Shown: positions 52,081 through 61,269, counted from the first letter of the stretch. The stretch is DNA of 64,000 nucleotides from G963667075 sp963667075 (GCA_963667075.1 OY762938.1:1798001-1862000); one strand, 5' to 3'. The notes: generated by a model not told the origin, from the sequence alone. Numbers and translations: made by a program.

Positions 52081-53465
52081 CCTTCTTTTTCTTTTTTAAA
52101 CCTGTCACACAGGACAACGCCGCCCATCAGTACGCCAACTAGAAAAACAGGGTACATGTTGGGCATAAATCCCTCAAACAGGCCGGCGAAGAACATATAG
52201 CCCCAAAAAAGAATGCCTGCACCTATGGCAAGCATGGTCAAGAGATCGAAAAATGCTTTGTTCTTAGGCGTGTACAGGAGTGATGTCAGAAAAATAAACA
52301 GGAAAAAACCACAGATCGAGGTCGCATTAATCATGAATTGTATGAAATCAGGAATGAAAAGAGCAACCAGTGTCAGGATAAGGAAAATGGCGACTGTGAT
52401 GTATCTCTGCAACATGATAAAGCGATCACGCTTTGTTTCATGGTCAATTTTCAGGATGTTTGAAATAAAATTGGTTGAAATTGTGTAGGCCCGGCTATCC
52501 AGCGAAGACATAACAAGGGCCAGAGAAATAACACCAAGTCCTGCGCCAAAGCTTGGGAATATCTCGCTATTGGAAAAAAGCTCATATACGATCTGGTCTG
52601 CTTCTATGTTCGGGAACAGGCGATGAAGAGATATGCCAAGGTTAAAGATGGCCCAATACAGGATAAGATTTAACAGAATGTTTGTGTAAGAGGCTTGTGC
52701 TGCGACTTTCTCTGTTTTTGCTGAAAAAATACGCTCCCATGTGCTGAAATAGGTAAAACAAACAGCAGCGATGAACAGGCAAAAGCCCCATCCAACATCA
52801 TTATTAATCGCAGAGACCTGCTGCGTGACGTCTTCAAAAGAGGGCGGAACAAAAAGATAAAAGGAACACAAACAAAAGAGCAGAATGATAACGCCTTGAA
52901 AAATATCGGTGATAATCACCGTCATATACCCACCGAGCCAAAGATAAGCCGCCACAACAGCAGAGGTCAGAATAATGCCAAAGGCTTCAGGTGTGCCGAT
53001 AAGCTCGGCCATGATTTTACCGGAGATGTGAAGCTGTCCGGCGACGGCCAGCAATGTGGCAAAGATAATAAGAAGGGCTGTAATATATTCAGTTTTCGGG
53101 CCGATCCGGTCTTTGAGGAAGTCACTGATCGTAACATAATGCCGTTCTCCTGCGAGCCGTCTTATACGTTTGGCGAACAGGGCAATAAGCAATGTGCCTG
53201 CGACAACGCCGAGCAAGGCGTAAAGCATACCATACCCGAACATAATGCCGAGCATGACTGTAATGACAAGTCCTGTCCCATCTGTCAGGCTGACAAGTTG
53301 CGAGAGTGTTGTACCAAAGAAACTGATCTTCCGGTTGCCAATGATAAAACCGTCTTGCCCTTCACGCTTTCTGTAGACCCACGACAAAGCGAACAGGATC
53401 AGCAGGTAAACCAGGACAAAGGCAATGGGGGTGTATGTTTCCGGGGGGGTGTATGTTTCCGGCAT
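52077..53465 (-). CDS. Sodium:solute symporter (SSF family)
   Basis: This 462-residue membrane transporter has about 12-13 hydrophobic segments, for example FVLVYLLILFALSWVY, VVAGTLLIALFAKRIRRLAGE, and ALLIIFATLLAVAGQLHISG. Also present are the SSF-typical SFFGTTLSQLVSLTDGTG and a later ISLALVMSSLDSRAYTISTN block. The transported solute (sugar, proline, pantothenate or other) cannot be told. It lies just downstream of a tRNA-Arg gene, on the same strand. Confidence 0.88.
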   Translation of the reverse strand: MPETYTPPETYTPIAFVLVYLLILFALSWVYRKREGQDGFIIGNRKISFFGTTLSQLVSLTDGTGLVITVMLGIMFGYGMLYALLGVVAGTLLIALFAKRIRRLAGERHYVTISDFLKDRIGPKTEYITALLIIFATLLAVAGQLHISGKIMAELIGTPEAFGIILTSAVVAAYLWLGGYMTVIITDIFQGVIILLFCLCSFYLFVPPSFEDVTQQVSAINNDVGWGFCLFIAAVCFTYFSTWERIFSAKTEKVAAQASYTNILLNLILYWAIFNLGISLHRLFPNIEADQIVYELFSNSEIFPSFGAGLGVISLALVMSSLDSRAYTISTNFISNILKIDHETKRDRFIMLQRYITVAIFLILTLVALFIPDFIQFMINATSICGFFLFIFLTSLLYTPKNKAFFDLLTMLAIGAGILFWGYMFFAGLFEGFMPNMYPVFLVGVLMGGVVLCDRFKKEKEG

Positions 53466-53483
53466 TTTTCCTCGCAGAATAAA

Positions 53484-53560
53484 TGGCCTCCCCGACGGGA
53501 TTCGAACCCATGGCCTCAGGATTAGGAATCCTGCGCTCTATCCTGCTGAGCTACGGGGAG
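53484..53560 (-). tRNA. tRNA-Arg (anticodon CCU)
   Basis: A 77-base cloverleaf on the minus strand: acceptor CTCCCCG/CGGGGAG, D arm GCTC...GAGC, anticodon stem CAGGA/TCCTG with loop TTCCTAA (anticodon CCU), T arm ATGGG-TTCGAAT-CCCGT, discriminator G and an encoded CCA. It reads AGG codons. Confidence 0.95.
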
Positions 53561-53639
53561 GCGGATTTTTAATGTGGGTCATCATACAGCGTGAAAATTT
53601 TTTTTCAAAGGAATTGAAGAAAATTTATGTGCTTTATGA

Positions 53640-54461
53640 CTATTGGCGGCGGTGTTTTTGGCCGTTCCTTGCAGGGCAGGAGAGCGTCATTCCAAGGTCT
53701 TGCGCGTAATCCGGTATATCCTGATCATTGGCCGGCACAGACCTGCCCAGTTTTTGAACATGGACCATTTTTACTTCTTTCAGTGTAATAGGTAATACTT
53801 CAGGGATCGTGAGATCAATGGCTGGTTTTGCATTGAGCGTCTGAAATAAATCGTGCTGTGTGACGGCCAGCCCCAGATAAATTTCCTGCAGGCCGTATCT
53901 TTGCCACATAAGAGAGCGCATGGCGTATTCATCACAGAGATAATCAAGGGCACTTTCTTTAATCGCCCATGGTTCGATAATAACGCCGTCTCGTTCTTTT
54001 CGTTTTGCACGGCTTTCAATATCAAGGTTTAAGGAATAATCGAACCAGTCTGTCACGGGATTGTTTCCCTGATCGTAAATGTCCCGGATCAGGGAAATAC
54101 GTTCTTCGTATGTTGGCTCATCTACGATATCCTGCATGGGAATAACGTCACAGCGACCTTTCATATATTCGTTAATGGCAGGCATATGGGCGTCAACCCA
54201 GCGTTCACCACGACACCGGGCGAACGCACGTGCTTCACTTTTTGGTACAAGGCGCTTCAGGTTGTGATAGCCCAAATCACCTGCTTCAATGATATAAAGG
54301 CGATCCAGTTTGGCACCGGCCGCTTCCATGATCGCTCTAAAACGGCGGCCTTCCTGATCGGGATTGCCGGGGCAGACCGTCATCAGGGCTTCATTTTTGC
54401 CTGTTGGTTTTATTGTTGGATTGTCAAAGTGTGCGTATCCACGCCAATTTCTACGACTCAT
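53640..54461 (-). CDS. Probable tRNA-dependent cyclodipeptide synthase (CDPS), Cys variant
   Basis: The start is at MSRRNWRGYAHFDNP (54461); the frame is open for 26 codons upstream. Aligned by eye with AlbC-type CDPSs, ALMTVCPGN (C30, N33) matches the ALIGISAGN loop, and LDYLCDEYA (Y174, E178) matches the catalytic YVLAE pair with the same spacing. RCDVIPMQDIVDEPTYEER resembles the RFRVRSLSELQETPEYR region. These enzymes join two aminoacyl-tRNA amino acids into a diketopiperazine. The nucleophile Ser is Cys here. No tailoring enzyme is adjacent. The ATG overlaps the xre gene by 11 bases. Confidence 0.6.
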   Translation of the reverse strand: MSRRNWRGYAHFDNPTIKPTGKNEALMTVCPGNPDQEGRRFRAIMEAAGAKLDRLYIIEAGDLGYHNLKRLVPKSEARAFARCRGERWVDAHMPAINEYMKGRCDVIPMQDIVDEPTYEERISLIRDIYDQGNNPVTDWFDYSLNLDIESRAKRKERDGVIIEPWAIKESALDYLCDEYAMRSLMWQRYGLQEIYLGLAVTQHDLFQTLNAKPAIDLTIPEVLPITLKEVKMVHVQKLGRSVPANDQDIPDYAQDLGMTLSCPARNGQKHRRQ

Positions 54462-55053
54462 TAATTTCCTTTCCTTCTTTCCACCAATATTCGAACTGGT
54501 CTTTAAAAACTTTAGCAAGGCTGGTGCTAATAATGACAAGGGCTTTTCCTTCTACAAAAAAAGCAACTTTGTCCAGATAGATGATGACAACTTCGGACGA
54601 TGCGAAATAGCCATCCGGAATTTGCCTGTAATCTGCCGGGTTGCCTGTAATAAAATTATTCTCTTCAGAAATGGTCAGTCTTTCACAAATGCCGGCTTTC
54701 CGCATTTTTTTCACTTTTTCTATCACTTCTGGGGTAGAGCGGCGGTCATCGACACAGTGCTTGAGCACTTCGCCGCCTTCTGGCATGGAGCGGCTAATAT
54801 CGTCTAAAAGGGCCAGATAAGAGTCCAGTAAGTAGGATGATACACTACGCGGTCTGACACCGCCGCCCTCAAAATGCATGCCGTGCGCTGTAAAGGCAGC
54901 GTGAATAGCCTCTAATACGTCCAGAGAATGTGTTCTACCTGCTTCAAAACTGTGGATCTGGTCATTATTCAATCCGGCGTTCTGTGCAAGGTCTTTTTGC
55001 GTCCACTTTAAAAGGGCTCTGGCGGCTTTGATTTGTTCAATAGATATAAACAT
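54451..55053 (-). CDS. XRE-family regulator coupled to the CDPS-like gene
   Basis: The N-terminal ~60 residues form a helix-turn-helix (IKAARALLKWTQKDLAQNAGL, then QIHSFEAGRTHSLDVLEAIH). The rest, with FFVEGKALVIISTSLAKVF and KDQFEYWWKEGKEI, looks like a small sensor domain. Its stop lies 11 bases past the start of the CDPS-like gene, so it is probably the first gene of the operon and may control it. A TTTACA-18-GATAAT promoter lies upstream. Confidence 0.85.
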   Translation of the reverse strand: MFISIEQIKAARALLKWTQKDLAQNAGLNNDQIHSFEAGRTHSLDVLEAIHAAFTAHGMHFEGGGVRPRSVSSYLLDSYLALLDDISRSMPEGGEVLKHCVDDRRSTPEVIEKVKKMRKAGICERLTISEENNFITGNPADYRQIPDGYFASSEVVIIYLDKVAFFVEGKALVIISTSLAKVFKDQFEYWWKEGKEINES

Positions 55054-55107
55054 GATGGGCTCTGATAAAATTCTGTACTCTCACGGATGAGGTTGATTGT
55101 GTTTTCT

Positions 55108-55137
55108 ATTATCCTTATACAACAAAAAAATTGTAAA
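55108..55137 (-). promoter_or_regulatory. Possible promoter of the xre-CDPS operon
   Basis: On the minus strand TTTACA and GATAAT are separated by 18 bases, about 55 bases before the xre start. It faces away from the plus-strand promoter at 55153. Confidence 0.5.
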
Positions 55138-55152
55138 ATCTACAGAAAATTA

Positions 55153-55181
55153 TTGACATTCCATAAAATAAGTCGTATAAA
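55153..55181 (+). promoter_or_regulatory. Strong sigma-70-like promoter, no ORF downstream
   Basis: TTGACA (55153-55158) and TATAAA (55176-55181) are separated by 17 bases, close to consensus. No plus-strand gene follows, which suggests a non-coding transcript. Confidence 0.6.
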
Positions 55182-55187
55182 TACCAA

Positions 55188-55380
55188 CATAGACAGAAAA
55201 GTTATCTTCCCCACATGAAGAGCAATCTTGTAACTGTTTGTTTTTAGCTGAGGCGTCCGTCTTTAATTCCATATTCCCCACACACTTTGGAAAGGCGGCG
55301 TCTCACCTAAAGACGTAAAAGGATGAGGCTGGGAGCAGGGTGCTCAAAAAAACAATCCCTGCGAAAGCGGGGATTGTTTG
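55188..55380 (+). ncRNA. Possible structured ncRNA, about 190 bases
   Basis: The stretch lies between a good promoter and a hairpin terminator with no ORF. Internal pairing includes CGTCTTTA with TAAAGACG and TTCCA with TGGAA; an outer GAGCA/TGCTC pair is possible. The family is not recognised; 6S RNA or another housekeeping RNA should be tested. The rest of the 55054-55429 gap holds the promoters and this element. Confidence 0.4.
55345..55378 (-). terminator. Hairpin terminator downstream of the FecR-like gene
   Basis: ACAATCCC and GGGGATTGT pair around TGCGAAAGC, with six or seven T after the stem on the minus strand. It ends the 844-residue gene. On the plus strand the stem is followed by TGTCTGTTTG, so it might also end the ncRNA. 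Confidence 0.75.
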
Positions 55381-55429
55381 TCTGTTTGTTCTGCTGCATT
55401 CCCTGTTGTTGCAGGAAAGGCTATCCGGG

Positions 55430-57964
55430 TTAGGCGACAATCACATTGATGTCTGAGTCGATGTATAGATCTCCATGTCCATCAAGAGACTGGTAATGGT
55501 CATAGCCACCAGAGGTGTCTACCAGTGTTCCATTTAGGCCTGTTATCGTGACGCTATCCCCGGAATCTCCGTTGATATAGACATCGCCATCCTGGCCTAG
55601 AACTTTATCCATGACGTCTTCATTGATGATAAGAGATACGCCGCTGGTTGCTGTGGAGAGATCCAGTGTTTCGATGCCTTCAAGATTGCGAATCATGTTG
55701 GCCAGGTTTATGTCATTGGCAAAGTCGCCTGAAAACTGGAGTGTGTCGCGGCCAATGCCTCCGGTTATGTGTGTGTGGGGGTTAAAGGAAAGACTGTTCA
55801 TGGCACTCTCATTCAGTATAAACAGGTCATCGCCGCCTCCGCCGTGGGCACCAAAATTACGGTAAACCCCAGCAAGAAAGCCGCTGAGGTCAAATTGGTC
55901 GTTCCCCACACCGCCAAAGGCAATGTTGGAGTCTCCCATGGTCGCATGGAATACGAAGGTATCATCTCCAGCATTGCCATAGGCCCGGCTACTTGCGGCA
56001 CGCTGAGATACATTGCTATCAAATTCTATTATGTCATTACCTGTATTACCAAAGACAACGACATTTCTGTTATAGATGTCTATATCGTCATTGCCTGCGT
56101 AGCCGGTATAGATTTGTCCGTCACTCGAACTATCGAAGAAATTATTACCATTGTTACCCAGGGTGACATTTGAGCGAAGGACGGTCAGATCAAAGGTGCC
56201 CGTCGTTGTGTGACCCTCAGCGTCTGTTGCAACAATATCAAAGCTGAAGTCGTTTTCGCATCCATCTACAACGATTTTTAACTGGCTGCCTGTAATTGTG
56301 GCAGGTGATGAATGTGTGCCTACGGTGGTTCCACCGCCCTCAAGGGTGAAGGTGAGGGTGTCGCCGATATCTTCGTCTCCGAACGCACTACGCAGGTCAT
56401 ATTCGAAATATCGGTTAGGATTGCTGGCAACTGTTGTGAATTCCATGGTGTCAACCGAGCCGACTGTATTGTCCCAATGGAAAAACGGTGCTTCTTCGAC
56501 ATCATTGACAGTGACGTCAAAGCTGTGAGTAACAGTTTGTGTGCCGGCTTGTGCAATGATGTCTATATCGTAGGCATCTATGTGCTCATAGTTCAGGCCG
56601 TTCCCATTTGCGTCCGTGGCACCAGTGTACACAAGTTTTGCGTAATTCCCCATATCAATCAGGTCAAAAAAGCCGTCGTGATTATCTACGAGTGTGAATG
56701 TGATGTCATCATAATTCGAGGCACTGGTGGGTTGCCCGATAACAGAAAGCAGAGAAGAAGCAGAATTTTCATCAATTGTAACGCCTGTAAGGGCTCCTGT
56801 ATGGACAAGGATTAATGGGTCCGCTGGTGGAGGAGGAGGTGTGCTTGCCTCTCCAGTATTCGTATCGCCATCACTATTAACTGTGGTGTCATTCGGCACA
56901 TCATTTACGAGAGGCTCCGGTTTGATTGTTGCGGCTTCAACGACTGGTTCAGGCGTTGTTGTTGCTGGTTGTTCAGCAAGGGCTGGTTTTATCGCCTCAA
57001 CAATGTTAGCGGCCGGGCGTAAGTCCAGAGAACCGCTAGAATCCAATGCCAATGGACTGAGTGATGCGGCAGGGGCTTCATCAGCGGATGCTTCCGGTGC
57101 CGGTTCTCCGTCTGAGGTGGGGGCGTCATCATCGCTGCCGCTTGCGTCTTCCGGCCCGTCATCAGGGCTGACCTCGTCGCCCGAGTCGCCCGATCCGTCT
57201 TCCGTGCCATCTTCTGATCCATCATCCAAGGTGTCTTCTGTGTTGTCGTCTACGGTATCATCTGCTGAGTCTTCAACAGATTCTTCTCCTGGCAGGACGT
57301 CGCCAGACTGTTCTTCTGTTGCTTGATCTTGTGCAGGATCGTTTTCTATGCTGCTAAAAACTCTGGAATTTACGTTGTGCATGGAGGAAAAACGGACGGT
57401 GAAGTCTTCGGGGGAGATCTGTCTGATATCACTGATAGGGACGTTTCTGCCCGATAAACTAACGGTTTCGAAAGGGTTGGATAGGGTAACTTCGCCTGTA
57501 TCGTTTCTGACAACAATCGCGCCTTCCATAACCGTAATGTCGGCGTCCTGACCGTTTTCATTGATATCACCTGCGATAATCGTGCCGCGGATACCTATGG
57601 AACCGATAGGCGTGTCAATGGTGACATCGTCGGGATCTTCCCGGCCGATAACGCCACTTGTGTAGACGAACAGGCCACGGATCATGGAGAAATCGGATTC
57701 GCCGCCGCCGCTTTGTTCGTCGTAATTAAATTCATCAACAGAAAAATGCGCATTTTCCGATAAGGAAATATTGGATTCATCGGCGAAGTAAACATTCACA
57801 GCACCGCTGCCATCTGTTTCTATGATATCACCTTCAAAAACCGGCATGCCTTCCTCGGCCTGTTCTACTACGCCGTTAGCATGTGTGATTTTTACATTAC
57901 CTGAAAGTTCTTCGATTTCACCGATAGGACTTTGATCTGTGAGTGCTTGTTCCATATTCCCCAA
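55430..57964 (-). CDS. Large FecR-domain, cadherin/RTX-like secreted protein
   Basis: The 844-residue protein begins with a FecR-type domain (GEIEELSGNVKITHANGVVEQ, IDTPIGSIGIRGTIIAGDI). A long acidic Ser/Asp/Glu/Thr-rich region follows around residues 210-300, then a Pro-rich linker. Cadherin-like repeats (TGVTIDENSASSLLSVIG, HSFDVTVNDVEE) and RTX-like Gly/Asn/Asp turns (YGNAGDDTFVF, GGVGNDQFDL) come next. There is no classical signal peptide, and the C terminus ends DSDINVIVA, as in type I secreted adhesins. No transporter gene is adjacent. It probably works at the cell surface. Confidence 0.8.
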   Translation of the reverse strand: MGNMEQALTDQSPIGEIEELSGNVKITHANGVVEQAEEGMPVFEGDIIETDGSGAVNVYFADESNISLSENAHFSVDEFNYDEQSGGGESDFSMIRGLFVYTSGVIGREDPDDVTIDTPIGSIGIRGTIIAGDINENGQDADITVMEGAIVVRNDTGEVTLSNPFETVSLSGRNVPISDIRQISPEDFTVRFSSMHNVNSRVFSSIENDPAQDQATEEQSGDVLPGEESVEDSADDTVDDNTEDTLDDGSEDGTEDGSGDSGDEVSPDDGPEDASGSDDDAPTSDGEPAPEASADEAPAASLSPLALDSSGSLDLRPAANIVEAIKPALAEQPATTTPEPVVEAATIKPEPLVNDVPNDTTVNSDGDTNTGEASTPPPPPADPLILVHTGALTGVTIDENSASSLLSVIGQPTSASNYDDITFTLVDNHDGFFDLIDMGNYAKLVYTGATDANGNGLNYEHIDAYDIDIIAQAGTQTVTHSFDVTVNDVEEAPFFHWDNTVGSVDTMEFTTVASNPNRYFEYDLRSAFGDEDIGDTLTFTLEGGGTTVGTHSSPATITGSQLKIVVDGCENDFSFDIVATDAEGHTTTGTFDLTVLRSNVTLGNNGNNFFDSSSDGQIYTGYAGNDDIDIYNRNVVVFGNTGNDIIEFDSNVSQRAASSRAYGNAGDDTFVFHATMGDSNIAFGGVGNDQFDLSGFLAGVYRNFGAHGGGGDDLFILNESAMNSLSFNPHTHITGGIGRDTLQFSGDFANDINLANMIRNLEGIETLDLSTATSGVSLIINEDVMDKVLGQDGDVYINGDSGDSVTITGLNGTLVDTSGGYDHYQSLDGHGDLYIDSDINVIVA

Positions 57965-58145
57965 TCCTTACACGAAAAAGATGTTATCCCTCTGTTTTTC
58001 CCCAAAAACACTATACACGTTCGCACGCGCACGCAAAAGGGCTTGTCTACCATTTTATGCTATTGAGATTTAAAAAAAGTAACTAATAGGAACAATTTTA
58101 ACTAAATTTTTCTTAAATGATAAAAATAACAAAGGAAACAACGTG

Positions 58146-59366
58146 TTATGATGATAAGTCGACAGGTATCCAGTTGACAATCAGATCGCCAACTTCTTTT
58201 TCGGGCATTGGCTTGGCAAAGAAATATCCCTGCACACAGTCGCAGCCCAGCTCTTTGATTTTGATGGCTTCTTCTTTTGTTTCAACGCCTTCAGCAATAA
58301 TTTTCATGCCCAGATTTTTGCCAAGACCAATGATCGACTTGACTAGCTCGAGAGCCGGAGCCTGTGTAATAAAGTCACGGATAAAGGCCTGATCTATTTT
58401 CAGTACGTTGATCGGGAAATAATGAAGATAGCTCAGAGAAGAATAACCGGTGCCAAAATCATCAATCGCAATTTTAAGGCCGCTTTTTTGACACATGGTC
58501 AGGGTCTCTTTTGCGTTATCAGGCTGTTGCATCAAAACGGTTTCTGTGATTTCGAGCTGTATCTGCGCCGGTTTGACATCGCTAATGCTGATAATATTGT
58601 AAAGCGTTTCCAGAAAATCTTCTTCGGCGAAGTCTTTACTGCTGAAATTAACGCTCATGGTCAGGTTGTCGATGTGGCCTACGCGTCCCTCGATTCGTTT
58701 TAAAGCGTTACAGGCTTCTCTCAAAGCCCATTTGCTGGCCTCAATAATCAGGCCGCTTTTTTCTGCCATCGGGATAAAGATGGCCGGTGAAATAACGCCT
58801 CTTTCAGGGTGATTCCACCGCATCAGGGCTTCAAAGCCTTTGATATAACCAGTTTCAAGATCGACAATTGGCTGGTAGTTCAGGCATAGATCACCGTTTT
58901 TAAGTGCGGCTTTAAACTCGTTTTCTATCTTAATGGAAGCGACAGCATCGTTTTCACTAAAGGCTTGTTCAATGCTTTCCGGTGGTGGGAATGTTTGTGG
59001 CGCCCCCATGATTTGTGAGCGTGTCAGGGTATCACGGTAACGTGTCAATATGACACCCATGACCATATTCATAACAGGGTCCGAGGTTTTTAAACGCCGT
59101 GAAAAATCTTCTCTGGAAATTTCAATCAGTTTGCAGTTTTCCATGGCTTTGACTGTGGCTGTCCGCGGTGCGTTATCAACGAGTGCCATCTCTCCAATAA
59201 TGGAGCCGGGGCCACGTGTGCCAACAGACTGTTCAGAACCGGATGGCGGCTTGATCAGGATTTCAACCCGGCCTTCTTCTATAATATAGGCACTGCCGCC
59301 AGAATCTCCCTGGCGCATGATAAGATCGCCTTTCCTGAAGTTCTTTAGTGTACCTGACATGTCCAT
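58146..59366 (-). CDS. cNMP-binding/EAL c-di-GMP phosphodiesterase
   Basis: Residues 1-115 form a cyclic-nucleotide-binding fold (FRKGDLIMRQGDSGGSAYII, GSIIGEMALVDNAPRTATV). The C-terminal two thirds are an EAL domain with GFEALMRW, MSVNFSSKDF, QLEITETVL, IAIDDFGTGYSSLSYL, LKIDQAFIRDF and AEGVETKEEA...QGYFFAKPM. The catalytic residues look intact, so it should degrade c-di-GMP under control of a nucleotide or other ligand. It has no GGDEF part and no membrane segment. Confidence 0.92.
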   Translation of the reverse strand: MDMSGTLKNFRKGDLIMRQGDSGGSAYIIEEGRVEILIKPPSGSEQSVGTRGPGSIIGEMALVDNAPRTATVKAMENCKLIEISREDFSRRLKTSDPVMNMVMGVILTRYRDTLTRSQIMGAPQTFPPPESIEQAFSENDAVASIKIENEFKAALKNGDLCLNYQPIVDLETGYIKGFEALMRWNHPERGVISPAIFIPMAEKSGLIIEASKWALREACNALKRIEGRVGHIDNLTMSVNFSSKDFAEEDFLETLYNIISISDVKPAQIQLEITETVLMQQPDNAKETLTMCQKSGLKIAIDDFGTGYSSLSYLHYFPINVLKIDQAFIRDFITQAPALELVKSIIGLGKNLGMKIIAEGVETKEEAIKIKELGCDCVQGYFFAKPMPEKEVGDLIVNWIPVDLSS

Positions 59367-59587
59367 GAATAAATGGTCCTATTTCTTATATTTTGTAATA
59401 GCTGGTTACAAAAAGTAGATTACATTCTCTTTTAAAGAGGTTATTTTTTTATTAATGATGAGCGGCATTGGCTGTTAAATCAATCATTTTTATTATATTA
59501 TGCAAGACTGTTCTGTTATGACTACCTTTGTGTTGCCTTGTGCATTTTAAGCAAAGCCTGTGTCCCTCTAAAACAAAGAAAAAATTT

Positions 59588-59980
59588 ATGTCGCCTCTTA
59601 TTATTCTTAGTCTTTATCTTGTTTTCAGGCTTAAACAGCTTGTATGTGATTTTGTTCTTCAGACAACGTGGATGGCCATGAATAAAGGGCTGGATGGTGC
59701 CGAAGGTTACAAAGCCTTGTTCGTGCATGCTTTTATTCACGGGGTAGGGACTTTGCTCATTTTTTTAGCTTTTGCGCCGTCGCTTTGGTGGTTTGCGCTT
59801 GTGGATATTCTTGTGCATGCATCAGTGGATCGTATTAAGGCTGTTGTAACCAGAAAAGCCGGCTGGCATGCCAGAGATACGTTCTTCTGGTGGGCCTTTG
59901 GTGTGGATCAGGAAATCCATAACCTGACGCATTTGGCCTACCTGATTATAATTGTTGCACATTACGGCGGCTTGGCTTAA
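59588..59980 (+). CDS. DUF3307 membrane protein (131 aa)
   Basis: The start is at MSPLIILSLYLVFRLKQLVCDF (59588); the frame is open for 20 codons before it. The protein is an integral membrane protein of the DUF3307 family, with FRLKQLVCDFVLQTTWMA, HAFIHGVGTLLIFLAFAPSL and DILVHASVDRIKA. The function is unknown. The bL36 gene follows on the same strand. Confidence 0.85.
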   Translation: MSPLIILSLYLVFRLKQLVCDFVLQTTWMAMNKGLDGAEGYKALFVHAFIHGVGTLLIFLAFAPSLWWFALVDILVHASVDRIKAVVTRKAGWHARDTFFWWAFGVDQEIHNLTHLAYLIIIVAHYGGLA

Positions 59981-60068
59981 AAGGAAGTGCTTGACAAGGC
60001 CGTTATGACTCATGTAGTGTCCGGCCTCGCATCGTTTGATAGAAGTTTTTATTACGGGTTACAAAGTT

Positions 60069-60194
60069 ATGAAGAAAGCAAATTCACTGAAAACTCTCAA
60101 AAAGAGAGATAGAAACTGTAAAGTTGTTCGCCGCAAAGGCCGCGTTTATGTCATTAATAAAGTGAATAAGCGTTACAAAGCCCGTCAGGGATAG
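60069..60194 (+). CDS. rpmJ: 50S ribosomal protein bL36 (short form)
   Basis: This 41-residue protein reads KKANSLKTLKKRDRNCKVV, then RRKGRVYVINKVNKRYKARQ and ends in Gly. It lacks the two CxxC pairs of the zinc-binding form, as is usual for alphaproteobacterial bL36. It sits in the large ribosomal subunit. A terminator follows. Confidence 0.96.
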   Translation: MKKANSLKTLKKRDRNCKVVRRKGRVYVINKVNKRYKARQG

Positions 60195-60233
60195 AAGTGT
60201 ATTGCAGGGGAAGGCGATTCCCCCACAATAAAC

Positions 60234-60262
60234 AAAACCCGCCCATTCCGGCGGGTTTTTTG
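60234..60262 (+). terminator. Rho-independent terminator after rpmJ
   Basis: AAACCCGCC and GGCGGGTTT pair around CATTCC, followed by a run of T. Confidence 0.9.
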
Positions 60263-60464
60263 CGTGTGTTTAAACGCCCCTTGTTGCCTTACCTGTTGTC
60301 TTCCCCGACTTGATCGGGGATCTATGGACCCTTTCGCAAAAGGTCCGATTATTGCTTTCCCCGTGAAAACGGTAATCTTTAACGCATTGTTTTTTAAAGA
60401 TTTCCGCCTACGCGGGAAAGGCAAAAGGGTGTGTTTTTTGACTTTTGCAGACCCTTGCGTGGTT

Positions 60465-61079
60465 TTACCCTATTTTAAAATGGCCGTATTTTTCAGGGTT
60501 TGCATCAGCCAGATATTGTCTGGCATCAGCAAATGTTGCTTCTTGTCTGTTAAAAGCGTTTTGCTCTTGTAGGGCTTTAGCACTTGTATCTCTTGCAAAA
60601 TTCTTAAAGCTAACTGTTCTGGTAAGATTGATTAGCAGGGTGTTTAAAAGGTTGCCAATTTCTTGTGGTGATGGTGTTGTTTTCTCTTTGATGATGTTAT
60701 TTATGCTGCCCGATGCTACTGGACTCATATTTGTATCGATTGCTACACGTTTATTATAAGGAGCAGTGTATAAGCGTATTGTGTAAGAGTTATTGTTTTC
60801 GATCTTTACGTGGAGTTCAAAGAAGTCAATGTTGTCTTGTGTTTTGATTGTTATTTCGTCTTTATTATCATCGTTATCTTTGTTTCTTACGACAAATCCT
60901 GGTGCAAGGCTATCCAGCACTTCTATTCTCTCGTCTATAAAGTCCTTCAGCGCGTCCAGTCTTGGGTCTGTTTCTTTTTGGGCGTTTCTTGTTTCCTGTT
61001 TTTCCCATTCTGCGGTGAGTTCTGTTCTTGTTTGTTCAATAGCTTCTTTAAAAATTTCTAATGATTTTGAGTCAGTCAT
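60465..61079 (-). CDS. Protein of unknown function (204 aa)
   Basis: This hydrophilic protein has a helical, charged N terminus (KSLEIFKEAIEQTRTELTAE, RLDALKDFIDERIEVLDSLA). A strand-rich middle follows (FELHVKIENNNSYTIRLYTA) and a helical end with KALQEQNAFNRQEATFADA. No signal or membrane segment is seen. AAGGAAT-type purines precede the ATG. Family not recognised. The 60263-60464 stretch downstream contains only GATCGGGG-type palindromic bits. Confidence 0.55.
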   Translation of the reverse strand: MTDSKSLEIFKEAIEQTRTELTAEWEKQETRNAQKETDPRLDALKDFIDERIEVLDSLAPGFVVRNKDNDDNKDEITIKTQDNIDFFELHVKIENNNSYTIRLYTAPYNKRVAIDTNMSPVASGSINNIIKEKTTPSPQEIGNLLNTLLINLTRTVSFKNFARDTSAKALQEQNAFNRQEATFADARQYLADANPEKYGHFKIG

Positions 61080-61269
61080 TCCTTTAAGTGCTCCAGTTTT
61101 ATTCTATGTTTTGTGCAAGGCAAAGACCATACGAAAGATGTTTGTTTTATGTCAACATAAAACCTGAAGATAGCTTTCATATAACACTTGATCTCTGCCT
61201 GATTTTCGTTTGTTATACGAGTTCGTCATTCTTATTTATTTATACTTACTTGGAAAAAGCAGAAAAAGC

